Shown here piece by piece: positions 9,493-18,019 of a stretch of 64,000 nucleotides of DNA. The DNA is taken from the NCBI GenBank assembly GCA_035543115.1, contig DATKKF010000050.1, forward strand, positions 4,892-68,891, in the 5' to 3' direction. The position numbers and the translations under genes are program-made. Within the stretch, counting starts at the first letter, position 1. Every line of letters starts with the position of its first letter. The notes below the pieces were generated by a model. It had not been told where the DNA came from. It did not search any database and saw only the letters and a program-made list of their open reading frames with translations. The stretch is from RPRB01 sp035543115 (GTDB lineage Bacteria; Myxococcota; Myxococcia; Myxococcales; Myxococcaceae).

Positions 9493-10455
9493 GTGGAGAC
9501 GAAGAAGGGGCAGAAGCCGCCGATGTGGCTGAACGGCAAGCTGGTGGCGGCGGCGGACGCCAAGCTGGATTTCCTCACCCCGGCGCTGCACTACGGCGTC
9601 GGGGTCTTCGAGGGCATTCGCTGCTACCGCACGCCGCGCGGGCCGGCGGTGTTCCGGCTCCGGGAGCACATCGCACGGCTCCTCGGCTCGGCACGGGTGC
9701 TCGGCTGGCGCGAGCTGCCCTACGGTGTGCCGGAGCTGATGGAGGCCTGCCTGGAGACGATCCGGGCCAGCGGGTACGAGGAGTGTTACGTCCGTCCGCT
9801 GATCTGGCTCGCCGAGGGTGGCTGGAACCTCACCATGGACGCGGGGCGTCCGTACTTTGGCATCGCGGTCTGGGAGTGGAAGGCCTACCTCGGGGCGGAG
9901 GCGATCGAGAACGGCGTCCGGGCAAACATCTCCTCGTTCACCCGCCACCACCCCAACGTGATGATGACCAAGGCGAAGATCACCGGGAACTACCCCAACT
10001 CGGTGCTGGCCAAGACCGAGTCGCTGCGGCTCGGGTTCGAGGAGGCCATCATGCTCGACGCCCAGGGCCTGGTGGCCGAGTGCACCGGGGAGAACATCTT
10101 CCTGGTCAGGGACGGCGCGCTCTTGACCCCGCCCGACGCCGCGGTGCTGGAAGGGCTGACCCGGGACTCGATCATCCAGCTGGGACGCGAGCTGGGACAC
10201 GAGGTGGTGAAGCAGCCCATCTCCCGCGACCAGCTCTACGGAGCCGACGAGGTCTTCGTCTGCGGGACTGCGGCGGAGGTCGTCGCCCTCAGGGAGATCG
10301 ACTTCCGGACCATCGGGACGGGGCGGATGGGGCCGGTGACGCGTGCGCTCCAGACGGCGTACCTCGCGGCAGCCCGGGGGCAGCGGCCGGGCTTCGAGCA
10401 CTGGCTCACGCCCGTCGCCGGCGTCGAGGCGGTGAAGGTGGCCGCAGCGGGTTGA
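9493..10455 (+). CDS. ilvE: branched-chain amino acid aminotransferase
   Basis: PLP fold-type IV transaminase that performs the last step of valine, leucine and isoleucine synthesis. The 320-residue protein has GVGVFEGIRCY near residue 36, the PLP lysine in MTKAKITGNYPNS (about residue 160), and the C-terminal motifs GLTRDSII and DEVFVCGTAAEV. The GTG start at 9493 is supported by a GAGGAG site 6-7 nt upstream. It is the last gene of the operon; the next gene is convergent after 76 nt. Confidence 0.95.
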   Translation: METKKGQKPPMWLNGKLVAAADAKLDFLTPALHYGVGVFEGIRCYRTPRGPAVFRLREHIARLLGSARVLGWRELPYGVPELMEACLETIRASGYEECYVRPLIWLAEGGWNLTMDAGRPYFGIAVWEWKAYLGAEAIENGVRANISSFTRHHPNVMMTKAKITGNYPNSVLAKTESLRLGFEEAIMLDAQGLVAECTGENIFLVRDGALLTPPDAAVLEGLTRDSIIQLGRELGHEVVKQPISRDQLYGADEVFVCGTAAEVVALREIDFRTIGTGRMGPVTRALQTAYLAAARGQRPGFEHWLTPVAGVEAVKVAAAG

Positions 10456-10531
10456 GTCGGTGGGAGGCGGTGCGCAGCGACTTGGTGCGCCCAGGGCTCC
10501 CTTGGAGCAGCTCGAGATCTGCCCGGGGTGC

Positions 10532-11641
10532 TCAAGAGGAGGGAGTGAGCTGGGCGCTGCGTCGCTGACCGGCGAGCGTCACCCCCCAGGCGATCATCGG
10601 CGCCTCCACCGCGTGGTAGAGCAGCACCGGCACGAGGACCGACAGCCCGATGCAGACGCCGATCCGGACTGCCAGCGGAGCGCTCGCCATCCGGATGAAG
10701 GCGATCCAGAAGACGATGAGGTGGGCCAGGTAGATGCCGTACGAGTACCGGGCGATCCACGCCGCGGATGTCCGGATCCACCGCACGTTCACCGGTCGGA
10801 AGCGGCCCACCGTCGTCCCCAGCAGGAGGCACCCCAGCCACCCGACCTCGAGCCCGAGTTGACGGAGCGCGAAGGCGAGGGCGATGACCACCGGCCATCC
10901 GAGCCAGTGAAACCGCGCGGTGCTCCTCCGCTCCCGCGCAAAGGCCACCACTCCGGCGACGAAGCACGGGGCGTAGCGGGCCAGGTCGAGCCGGGTGGCG
11001 GTGGTTCCTTCCTGGACGAGGGCCAGCACCACCGCCAGCAGCCAGAGGAGGATCGGCGCCGGCCCCCGAGGGTGAGTCACCCCCACGAAGAGCAGGGGGA
11101 GCAAGAGGTACATCTGGACCTCGTAGGGGAGGCTCCAGAGCGGGTCGAGCACCGAGGGGGTGAGGGTGAGGTTCTGCACCAGCGCCAGGTTGGAGATGAC
11201 GTCCGACCAGCCGGGCCACTGGTACCCGCGCGTTGGAAACGCGGGGATGCCCACCAGCACCACCGTCGAGACGACGAGGATGCTGAGCGGGTAGATGCGA
11301 AACACCCGGCGGACGTAGAAGCGGAGCGCGCGGTCCTCCTCGGGGAGCCGCCCGAGCGTCCGCATCAGCACGTAGCTGGTGTGGACGAAGAAGATGGCCA
11401 CGCCCCCTTGCGCCAGCAGCCGGAACGACAGTGGCCCGACCTGGTTCAGGTCGAAGAGCTGCGCCAGGTGCCCGACGTAGACAGCGAGGACCGCAGCGGC
11501 GCGCAGGAGGTCGAGGTTTGCGAGGTGTTCGGCGCGGTCCTGCAGGGCGGGGTCCCGAGGAGCCAGAGCGTACCCGGGCGAAGCCCAGCGTCGCCACTTG
11601 AGCCGCCCGCTCGGGCGGTTCGGCCGCAGGCGTACCTTCAC
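10532..11641 (-). CDS. acyltransferase family 3 (OafA/YrhL-like) membrane protein
   Basis: An integral-membrane acyltransferase of the type that O-acylates sugars of surface polysaccharides, glycolipids or antibiotics. The acyltransferase-3 domain opens with LANLDLLRAAAVLAVYVGHL and contains about ten hydrophobic segments, an RRVFRIYPL motif after the second segment and SYGIYLAHLIVFW near the end. The start is uncertain: the frame stays open to 11785, into the divergent gene. I chose GTG at 11641 because it keeps the start clear of that gene and leaves about 40 residues before the domain; ATG at 11743 is the alternative. The adjacent GT4 enzyme suggests a role in modifying a glycan, but the substrate is not visible. 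Confidence 0.85.
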   Translation of the reverse strand: MKVRLRPNRPSGRLKWRRWASPGYALAPRDPALQDRAEHLANLDLLRAAAVLAVYVGHLAQLFDLNQVGPLSFRLLAQGGVAIFFVHTSYVLMRTLGRLPEEDRALRFYVRRVFRIYPLSILVVSTVVLVGIPAFPTRGYQWPGWSDVISNLALVQNLTLTPSVLDPLWSLPYEVQMYLLLPLLFVGVTHPRGPAPILLWLLAVVLALVQEGTTATRLDLARYAPCFVAGVVAFARERRSTARFHWLGWPVVIALAFALRQLGLEVGWLGCLLLGTTVGRFRPVNVRWIRTSAAWIARYSYGIYLAHLIVFWIAFIRMASAPLAVRIGVCIGLSVLVPVLLYHAVEAPMIAWGVTLAGQRRSAQLTPSS

Positions 11642-11754
11642 CCCCACCAGCCCGGACGACGTGCCCGTGGTGAGAGGCCCCACACCCGCGACCACAACGT
11701 GCCGGTGAAGCGAGTGATCGCCACTTGCTCCTCGGGGGAGCATAGTGCCCGGCG

Positions 11755-12945
11755 ATGCGGACGCCCCGCCGGCTGCACATCGCATACGCGGTCGACACCT
11801 TCGACGGCGTGAAGACCGGGGGCGTCATCTCCGCGCAGCGCTTCATCGCGGCGCTGCGGGAGCGGCACGAGGTGACGGTGATCGCCGGCGGCCCGAGCGG
11901 CGAGGGGCGGATCGGCCTCCCGCGCTTCACCATCCCCCCCTTCGGCCGGGTGATGCGCCAGATGGGCTTCGTCTTCGCCTGGCCCTCGCGCCGCGCGCTC
12001 GAGCCGGTGCTGCGCCGCGCCGACGTCCTCCACGTCCAGTTCCCCTTCTGGCTCGGCATCCGGGCCGCCTCCCTGGCGCGCCGGCTGGGGACACCGGTGG
12101 TGGCGGCCTCGCACCTTCTTCCGGAGAACATGTTCCTCAACATCGGCGTCCACTCCCGGTGGTGGGTGGACCGGACCTGGCGCTTCTTCATCTCCACCCT
12201 CTACGGCCGCGCCGACCACGTCGTGTGTCCCACTGCCTTCGGCGTGGAGCAGCTGCGGCGCCACGGCCTCACCGTCCCCGCGTCCATCATCTCCAACGGG
12301 ATCCCGCCGCAGTTCAGTCCCGGGCCGGCGGAGCGCGAGTCGCGTCACCGCGACCGGTTCCTGGTGCTCTCGGTCTCGCGACTGGCGAGGGAGAAGCGGA
12401 TCGAGGTGATCATCGAGGCGGTGCGCCGCTCGCGCCACGCCTCCCGGATCCAGCTGGTCCTGTGCGGACAGGGGCCGGAGGAGGACCGGCTCCGGCGGCT
12501 CTCGGCCACGCTGCCGCTCCCGGCGGAGATCCGCGTCGTCAATGAGGACGAGATGCCGGCGTTGATGCGCTCTGCGGATCTCCTGGTCCACGCCGCCGAG
12601 GTCGAGCTCGAGGGGATGGCCCTGCTCGAGGCGCTGGGCACCGGCCTTCCGGCGCTGATCGCCGATGCCCCGCTGAGCGCCGCGGGCCGGTTCGCAGTCG
12701 GCGACGCATTTCGTTTCCCCGCTGGCGATTCCGAGGCGCTGGCAAGCCGGATCGACACCCTCATCGAGCACCCGGACCAACTGGCCGCCGCGCGCCAGGC
12801 GAGCATCGTTGCCGCCCGCGGACTGACGCTCGAGGCCTCGGTCGCCCGGCTCGAGGCGATCTACCAGCTGGTGGCCCGTCCGGCGCCGGCTACCGGAGCG
12901 GCCGCTCGCCCCGCACCAGCCACAAAGCGCCCGGCAGCGCCGTGA
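11755..12945 (+). CDS. glycosyltransferase family 4 (GT-B)
   Basis: A retaining GT-B sugar transferase, probably cytosolic or membrane-peripheral, using an NDP-sugar. The 396-residue protein has an N-terminal acceptor domain with VKTGGVISAQRFIAAL and LHVQFPFWLG, and a C-terminal donor domain with ISNGIPPQF, VSRLAREKRIEVIIEA and the E-x7-E region EVELEGMALLEAL. That layout resembles diacylglycerol or mannosyl-type GT4 enzymes. Its last 18 codons, an Ala/Pro-rich tail, overlap the 3' end of the convergent exporter gene by 56 nt. Acceptor and sugar are unknown. Confidence 0.88.
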   Translation: MRTPRRLHIAYAVDTFDGVKTGGVISAQRFIAALRERHEVTVIAGGPSGEGRIGLPRFTIPPFGRVMRQMGFVFAWPSRRALEPVLRRADVLHVQFPFWLGIRAASLARRLGTPVVAASHLLPENMFLNIGVHSRWWVDRTWRFFISTLYGRADHVVCPTAFGVEQLRRHGLTVPASIISNGIPPQFSPGPAERESRHRDRFLVLSVSRLAREKRIEVIIEAVRRSRHASRIQLVLCGQGPEEDRLRRLSATLPLPAEIRVVNEDEMPALMRSADLLVHAAEVELEGMALLEALGTGLPALIADAPLSAAGRFAVGDAFRFPAGDSEALASRIDTLIEHPDQLAAARQASIVAARGLTLEASVARLEAIYQLVARPAPATGAAARPAPATKRPAAP

Positions 12946-15169
12946 AGTCGGCGAGCATCGCCAGCAGGAACGCGGCGGAGGTGACCAGGCCGAACTGACG
13001 GAGCGGCGGAAAGCTGGAGAAGGCCAGACCCAGGAATCCGGCGGCGTTGATCACCGTGGCGAAGACGATGGCCCGCCCGGAGACCCGCAGTGCGTGGCGC
13101 ATCGCCCCGTCGAGCCCGCCCGCGCCCTCTCCCTCGTGCAGATGGTGGAAGAAGTGGATCTGGTCGTTCTCGGTCGTGCCGAGGACGGTCGTGGCGATGA
13201 GGATCGTGGCGACGTTGAGCGCGCCTCCCAGGAGCCGCATCCCCAGGAAGGTGACCAGGATGGCGAAGACCGACGGAATCATCGCCATCAACCGCGCCGA
13301 GGCGCTGCGGAAGACCACCAGGAAGGCGGTGAAGATCAGCGCCGCGGTGAGGGCAAAGCTCTCGGTCAGCGTCGGCACCAGGCTGGCGCCCACCTTGGCC
13401 TGGAGGATCGACTCGCCCACCACCTGCATGCTGGCGCCTTGGAAGGCCGGGTCGCGGCCCACCGATTGGTCCCAGACCAGGGCCAGGTCGCGGGCGAGCG
13501 CCTGGTAATCGGCCTCGGTGTTCCCGCGGGCGAGCAGCACCGTGAGCTGGACGTTGGAGAGCGTCCCCACGTCGACGAAGCCGCGCAGCTCGGGCTGGCT
13601 CAGGAGGAGCTGCTCCACATCAGAGGCCAGCCGGGCGAAGGTGGCCGGGTCCTGCGGCAGCCTGTCCCCCTGGCCCGCCAGGGCGCGCCGGATGCGCAGG
13701 AACGTGGTCGGCCCCACCGCCGAGGACACCGCGGGCAGCGCCTCCACCGCGGTGGTGAGCCGGTCCAGCCCGCGCAGCACCTCCGGGTCCACCGCCGCGC
13801 CGGGAGCGGTCTTGACCCAGATCCGGACCGCGTTCAGCCCGGAGACGTGCTCCCGGAAGAAGACCATGTCCTGGTGGATGGGCAGCCTCGGGTCGACGTA
13901 GTCGAGCGAGTCGACGCTCAGCTTCATCGGCGGCAGGCGCCCGGGAATTCCGAACAGCGCCACCAGGCCGGCCGCGGAGAGGCTCAGCGAGGCGACCAGG
14001 AGCGGCCACCGCCAGCGAAAGGTGAAGCCGGGGATCGCCTCGGCCACCCGGTCGTAGAGCGCGGAGCGGATGGGGACGGTGCGGCCGGTCGGTGTGCGCA
14101 AGAGCCGTTGCAGCGCCGGGAAGAGCGTGAAGGCCACCACCCAGGCGATGGCAAGACCGGCCGCGGTCCACAGCCCCATCTCGCGGATGGGGCGGATGCG
14201 CGACACCACCAGCGCGGCGAAGCCCAGCACCGCGGCCACGCTGGAGGCGGTCACCGGCAGGAACTTGTTGGCCAGCGCGTGGAGCTGGTGCGTGTCGACC
14301 GGCACGTCTGCCGGCTGGTCGACGAAGCGGGAGTGCAGGTAGACGAGCGAGGCCAGCGTGGTGACCATCACGGTGAGCGGCACCACCGCCGACACCACGG
14401 TGAAGGAGAAGCCGAGCAGCTGGCCCGCCCCCATCGCCAGCGCCACCGCCGCGCCCAGCGCCAGGAGGATGGCCAGCAGGGAGCGGCCCGACCGGTAGAG
14501 GAAGAGCGCGAGCCCCACCACCAGCAGGCCGAAGACCGGGAACCAGCGGACCGACGCCTGCCCGGACTCCCGCTCGATCCACGACTCCACGTAGGGGGCG
14601 CCCACCTTGCGGACATGGGTCACCGCCGAGAACCGCGTGGTGGTCACCGCCCGGTCGATCTCCGCGAGCCACCCGTCGCGCGCCCGGGCGCCCTTCGACG
14701 GGAAGCCGACGACCAGGCCCAGGAACCGGTCACCCACCAGCCCCTGCTTGCGGAGCAGCGAGGTGCCGGTGGCGAAGCGGCGCAGCGCCTCCGCTCCCTC
14801 GGGCGTCGGCTGGAAGCCGGGGTGGGCGCGGCGCCAGGTGTCCAGCGCGGAGACGACCGTCAGCTCGGGCACCCGGGTGAGCGATGCCGCCAGGGCGTCG
14901 GCGTCGGCCAGCGCCGCCGGCTGGAAGGGGTCGTTCGACTCGAGCAGCAGCAGCACGAACTGCCCCTCGGGGAAGACCTTCTGGAACTCGCGCGTGGCCA
15001 GCCAGTCGGGGTCGTCGCGCATGACCAGCCCGGAGATCGCTCCCTCCGAGGGGATGCGCAGGGCCAGGACGACGGTTGCCGGGACCAGCAGCGCGAAGAC
15101 GACCACGATCGGGACGCGCAGCGCCACGACGTGGGCGAAGATGCGCACCAGGCGGGAGCCGGAAGTCAC
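12890..15169 (-). CDS. RND/MMPL-family exporter
   Basis: A 759-residue inner-membrane transporter of the RND superfamily, hydrophobe/lipid-exporter subgroup. It has two repeats, each with one N-terminal span, a large periplasmic loop and a five-span bundle (for example LLVVGLALFLYRSGRSLLAILLA in parts, and the second-half motif GTTENDQIHFFHHLHEG). The open frame continues to 15487, but the GTG at 15169 precedes the natural cytoplasmic start, VTSGSRLVRIFAHVVALR. The divergent substrate-binding-protein gene begins only 36 nt away, so the two probably share a control region. The likely cargo is a lipid or other hydrophobic compound. Confidence 0.85.
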   Translation of the reverse strand: MTSGSRLVRIFAHVVALRVPIVVVFALLVPATVVLALRIPSEGAISGLVMRDDPDWLATREFQKVFPEGQFVLLLLESNDPFQPAALADADALAASLTRVPELTVVSALDTWRRAHPGFQPTPEGAEALRRFATGTSLLRKQGLVGDRFLGLVVGFPSKGARARDGWLAEIDRAVTTTRFSAVTHVRKVGAPYVESWIERESGQASVRWFPVFGLLVVGLALFLYRSGRSLLAILLALGAAVALAMGAGQLLGFSFTVVSAVVPLTVMVTTLASLVYLHSRFVDQPADVPVDTHQLHALANKFLPVTASSVAAVLGFAALVVSRIRPIREMGLWTAAGLAIAWVVAFTLFPALQRLLRTPTGRTVPIRSALYDRVAEAIPGFTFRWRWPLLVASLSLSAAGLVALFGIPGRLPPMKLSVDSLDYVDPRLPIHQDMVFFREHVSGLNAVRIWVKTAPGAAVDPEVLRGLDRLTTAVEALPAVSSAVGPTTFLRIRRALAGQGDRLPQDPATFARLASDVEQLLLSQPELRGFVDVGTLSNVQLTVLLARGNTEADYQALARDLALVWDQSVGRDPAFQGASMQVVGESILQAKVGASLVPTLTESFALTAALIFTAFLVVFRSASARLMAMIPSVFAILVTFLGMRLLGGALNVATILIATTVLGTTENDQIHFFHHLHEGEGAGGLDGAMRHALRVSGRAIVFATVINAAGFLGLAFSSFPPLRQFGLVTSAAFLLAMLADFTALPGALWLVRGERPLR

Positions 15170-15205
15170 CCCAGCGCGCACGGTACCACGAGGTACAGTC
15201 GGTCC

Positions 15206-16024
15206 ATGCGCATTGCGTTCCTCGCCCTGGCCGTCGCCCTCGCGGCCGCCCCGGTGAAGGCAGCCGCCGACCCGCCGGTGACCTTCGTCGCCTGCGCCCC
15301 CGGCTATCCAGGCACCACCGAGGAGGCACAGCCCTCGATGGACGCGTTGGCTGCCGCGGTGGCGACGCGGGCCGCCTGGGCCCCAGGCCAGGTCCTGGCG
15401 GTCTACGTACCGACCGAGAAGGAAGGGCTCACCCGCATTCGCGGGGCGGCGGTGGCGCTGGTGCCAATGCCTTTCTTCGTCCAGCACGGAGCCGCGCTCG
15501 GGCTAACGCCGCGGCTGGCGGTGGAACAGAAGGGGCTCGGCCCCGGCGAACGCTGGACGCTGGTGGCGAAGAAGGGGCGTGTCGCCAAAGCCGCAGACCT
15601 GGCGGGCATGACGGTGCTCTCCATCGCCGGGTACGCCCCCGGGTTCGTTCGCGGTGTGCTCGGCCCGGCGTGGCACCTGCCCGAGTCCACGAAGGTGGCC
15701 GAGTCGGCGCAGGTGCTCTCGGCGCTGCGCAAGGTCGTTAAGGGCGAGGACGTGGCGGTCCTCCTCGACGGCGCCCAGGGGGGCGCGCTGCCTACGCTGC
15801 CCTTCGCCGCTGAGCTCGAGGTGCTGGCCCGCTCGGAGCCGCTGCCGGCGGCGCTGGTGACGACGGTGGGCAAGCGGCTCGGGTCCGCTCGCTGGGCAAC
15901 GATGGAGAAGGCGCTCCTCTCGCTCCCGGCCGACCCCGCCGGTGCCAGCGCCCTCGATGCCATCCGCATGGTGCGCTTCACGCCGGTCGACCCGGCCGTG
16001 CTCGCGGCGGTCCGCACGCTGTGA
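15206..16024 (+). CDS. PhnD/SsuA-like periplasmic substrate-binding protein
   Basis: A 272-residue exported protein: residues 1-21 form a Sec signal peptide (MRIAFLALAVALAAAPVKA) and the mature part has a periplasmic-binding-protein-like fold with alternating hydrophobic strands. Segments such as AAVALVPMPFFVQHGAALGL, KAADLAGMTVLSIAG and DVAVLLDG resemble the phosphonate-binding PhnD-like family. No ABC permease or ATPase gene is nearby. It forms an overlapping pair with a TPR-like lipoprotein gene and is divergent from an RND exporter, so it may hand a ligand to that exporter; this is inference from position. Confidence 0.7.
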   Translation: MRIAFLALAVALAAAPVKAAADPPVTFVACAPGYPGTTEEAQPSMDALAAAVATRAAWAPGQVLAVYVPTEKEGLTRIRGAAVALVPMPFFVQHGAALGLTPRLAVEQKGLGPGERWTLVAKKGRVAKAADLAGMTVLSIAGYAPGFVRGVLGPAWHLPESTKVAESAQVLSALRKVVKGEDVAVLLDGAQGGALPTLPFAAELEVLARSEPLPAALVTTVGKRLGSARWATMEKALLSLPADPAGASALDAIRMVRFTPVDPAVLAAVRTL

Positions 16025-16692
16025 GAGGCGGCCCTCTCGTCGCGCTGCTCGGCGCCGCAGCCTGCGCTGCGCCGCTGCGCCCGTTGCCGCCGCCCGCCGC
16101 CGGGGCCGCGACCGAGGACCCGGGCGCGCTGGCGGCGCGGTCACGCGAGGCGACGCGCCGGAGCGAGCACGAGACCTCGGCGGACGCACGGCACCCCCTG
16201 GTCGAGCAGGCCCTCGAGGCAGGCCAGCGCTGCGTGCAGGTGGCGCCCGCCTCGGCGGAGTGCGACTACGCCCTGGCGCTGGCGCTGGGTGTCCAGGCGC
16301 GGGAGCACCCCTCCACCGCCACCCAGGGATTGAAGGCCATGGTCGAGCTGCTGCAGAAGGCCAACGGCCTCGACCCGCGGCTGGATCGCGGCGGACCGGC
16401 CCGGGTGCTGGCGCTGGTGCTGTTGCGCGCACCCGGCTGGCCGCTCGGCCCGGGAGACCCCGAGACCGGGCTCAAGGCCGCACGGCAGGCGGCAGAGCTC
16501 TTCCCCGGCCACGCCCCGAATCAGCTCGCGCTCTCCGAGGCGCTGCTCGCCGCCGACGACCCGGGCGGCTCGCGGGCTGCTGCGGCCCGGGGCCTCGAGC
16601 TGGCCCGCGCTGCAGCGGCGAGCGGCGAGCGCGACGCCGACGACTGGATACGCGACGGGGAGGCGCTGCTCGGGGGACAGACGCCGCGCTGA
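16021..16692 (+). CDS. TatT-like helical-repeat lipoprotein
   Basis: A 223-residue protein starting with GTG in a GTGA overlap with the gene before it. A short hydrophobic N-terminus ends in a cysteine (LLGAAAC), consistent with a lipoprotein. The body is helical and TPR-like: a repeat ending SAECDYALALALGVQA, then KAMVELLQKANGLDPRLDRGGPARVLALVLLRAPG, then AARQAAELFPGHAPNQLALSEALL. That order resembles the TatT family, periplasmic partners of substrate-binding proteins. Pairing with the PhnD-like protein supports a shared role in binding or handing over a periplasmic ligand. Confidence 0.65.
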   Translation: MRGGPLVALLGAAACAAPLRPLPPPAAGAATEDPGALAARSREATRRSEHETSADARHPLVEQALEAGQRCVQVAPASAECDYALALALGVQAREHPSTATQGLKAMVELLQKANGLDPRLDRGGPARVLALVLLRAPGWPLGPGDPETGLKAARQAAELFPGHAPNQLALSEALLAADDPGGSRAAAARGLELARAAAASGERDADDWIRDGEALLGGQTPR

Positions 16693-16740
16693 GCGAGGTA
16701 CCGGCCACGCTTCGAAGCGCCACACCGAGAGCAGCTGGGT

Positions 16741-17475
16741 TCAGTCCTCGTACCGGTCATGGTGCCGCACCCAGGCCTGCGTGAACTCGAAGGCGTCCTC
16801 GTCTCGACCCTTCGGCACCAGATCGAGATAGTTGTAGGCGGTGTTCACCAGGTCGATGCCGCGGGCATAGGACGAGTAGGTGTGAAAGATGGTCCCCTCG
16901 CCGTCCTGGAAGAAGACGCTGACCCCTTCCCGGTCCTGCATGTTCTCGCCCATCTGCTCCTTGGAATAATTGTAGAGGACTGGCCCCTTCCGGAGCTGCT
17001 CGGGGGTGAAGGAGACGCCGTAGTCGTAGTTGAAATCCGTCTTCCCGGAGGACACCCACTTGAACTTCCACCCCATCCGCTTCTTGAAGGCCTCGATCTT
17101 GCTCAGAGGCGCACGGGAGATGGCGACTAGGGTCACGTCGCGGTGGTTCAGGTGCACACCGATCTCGTTGAAGTTGTCCGCCCAGAACGAGCAGTGAGGA
17201 CACCCCTCGCTCCATCCCGGGGCGAACATGAAGTGGTAGACGATGAGCTGGCTGCGTCCCTCGAAGAGGTCCGCCAGGGTCTCCTGGCCCTTGGGCCCCT
17301 CGAAGAGGTAGCGCTGGTCGACCTTCACCCACGGAAGAGCCCGCCGTTGACGGCTCACCTCGTCCCGGAGGTGGGTGAACTCCTTTTCCTTGGCCAGAAG
17401 CTTCGTCCGCGCCGACAGCCACTCCTCTCGGGAGACGACTGGGTGGTTCTTGGTACCGCTGCCCGCGTTGCCCAT
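16741..17475 (-). CDS. DUF899 family thioredoxin-like protein
   Basis: A 244-residue cytosolic protein with no signal peptide that matches the DUF899 family: VVSREEWLSARTKLLAKEKEFT near the start, then LPWVKVDQRYLFEGPKG, LIVYHFMFAPGWSEGCPHCSFWAD and a C-terminal region with YSSYARGIDLVNTAYNYLDLVPKGRDE. The GCPHCSFWAD segment sits where thioredoxin-fold proteins carry their active CxxC, giving C-P-H-C here. Its function is unestablished. It is divergent from the ArsR gene across a 157-nt region with duplicated operator-like sites and may be controlled there. Confidence 0.85.
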   Translation of the reverse strand: MGNAGSGTKNHPVVSREEWLSARTKLLAKEKEFTHLRDEVSRQRRALPWVKVDQRYLFEGPKGQETLADLFEGRSQLIVYHFMFAPGWSEGCPHCSFWADNFNEIGVHLNHRDVTLVAISRAPLSKIEAFKKRMGWKFKWVSSGKTDFNYDYGVSFTPEQLRKGPVLYNYSKEQMGENMQDREGVSVFFQDGEGTIFHTYSSYARGIDLVNTAYNYLDLVPKGRDEDAFEFTQAWVRHHDRYED

Positions 17476-17548
17476 GCGCTCACCTCGGGTTCGCCGGCCG
17501 CCTCACGGAAGCCCGGCCGGTGAGCGGACCTCTAGCGTCGGAGCATCC

Positions 17549-17564
17549 GTAAGCACAAGCTACA
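17549..17564. promoter_or_regulatory. operator-like repeat copy 1 (GTAAGC-N4-GCTACA)
   Basis: First of two copies of GTAAGC-N4-GCTACA, an imperfect inverted repeat of the kind ArsR repressors bind. It lies between the divergent DUF899 and ArsR genes, 59 bp from the second copy. Confidence 0.5.
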
Positions 17565-17594
17565 ATTGACTCGATGCTGCCAGCAGAAGGACGG

Positions 17595-17625
17595 GTTGAC
17601 TCGGTGTGTAAGCGGTTGCTACATC
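17595..17625 (+). promoter_or_regulatory. candidate sigma-70-type promoter of the ArsR-SRPBCC operon
   Basis: TTGACT at 17595 as a -35 element is followed, at near-standard spacing, by TACATC at 17620 as a weak -10. Transcription would start very close to the GTG at 17633, giving a leaderless or almost leaderless mRNA. The second operator copy (17608-17623) lies inside this promoter, so bound repressor would block polymerase. A second TTGACTCG occurs at 17566. Confidence 0.45.
17608..17623. promoter_or_regulatory. operator-like repeat copy 2 (GTAAGC-N4-GCTACA)
   Basis: Second copy, GTAAGC-GGTT-GCTACA, ending 9 nt before the ArsR start codon and between the candidate -35 and -10 elements. That placement fits autorepression by the ArsR-type protein. 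Confidence 0.5.
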
Positions 17626-17632
17626 AAGGGCC

Positions 17633-18019
17633 GTGGAGGCCGTCCTGGACGCCATCGCCGAGCCGCGCCGACGGGAGATCCTCCGCCTGGTCCTCAGAAG
17701 GCAGCTCTCCTCGGGAGAGATCGCCTCCCGGTTCGACGTGACACGGTCGGCCATCTCCCAGCATCTCCGGATCCTCGAGCGCGTCGGACTGGTGTCCGTG
17801 GAGCGGGCCGGGACTCGACGGCTGTACCGCGCCCGGCCCGAGGGGCTGGCGGGGCTGAGGGAATACCTGGAGCAGTTCTGGGGCGACCACCTGGCCAATC
17901 TCAAGCAGGCGGTGGAGTCCGCGGAACGCGAGGAGGCACCGTGGCGGAGGACCCAGGGACACCGGTCGAGCTCTCGATCTGGATCGCGGCTCCGCCGGAA
18001 GCGGTCTTCCCGTTCCTGA
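17633..18019 (+). CDS. ArsR-family transcriptional regulator
   Basis: A small winged-helix DNA-binding protein of 128 residues. The N-terminus EAVLDAIAEPRRREILRLVL is the typical ArsR/SmtB opening, and the recognition helix lies in SGEIASRFDVTRSAISQHLRIL (about residues 27-48), followed by a wing with GTRRLYRA. There are no metal-binding Cys pairs, so it is of the metal-independent type usually paired with an SRPBCC (AHSA1) gene. GTG at 17633 is the first possible start after an in-frame TAA at 17609. The last 26 codons overlap the SRPBCC gene by 79 nt and may be a non-conserved tail. Confidence 0.88.
   Translation: MEAVLDAIAEPRRREILRLVLRRQLSSGEIASRFDVTRSAISQHLRILERVGLVSVERAGTRRLYRARPEGLAGLREYLEQFWGDHLANLKQAVESAEREEAPWRRTQGHRSSSRSGSRLRRKRSSRS

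Noticed and set aside
15170..15487. Extension of the RND frame beyond 15169
   Set aside because: It overlaps the divergent PhnD-like gene and its sequence looks non-coding; the family start follows GTG at 15169.
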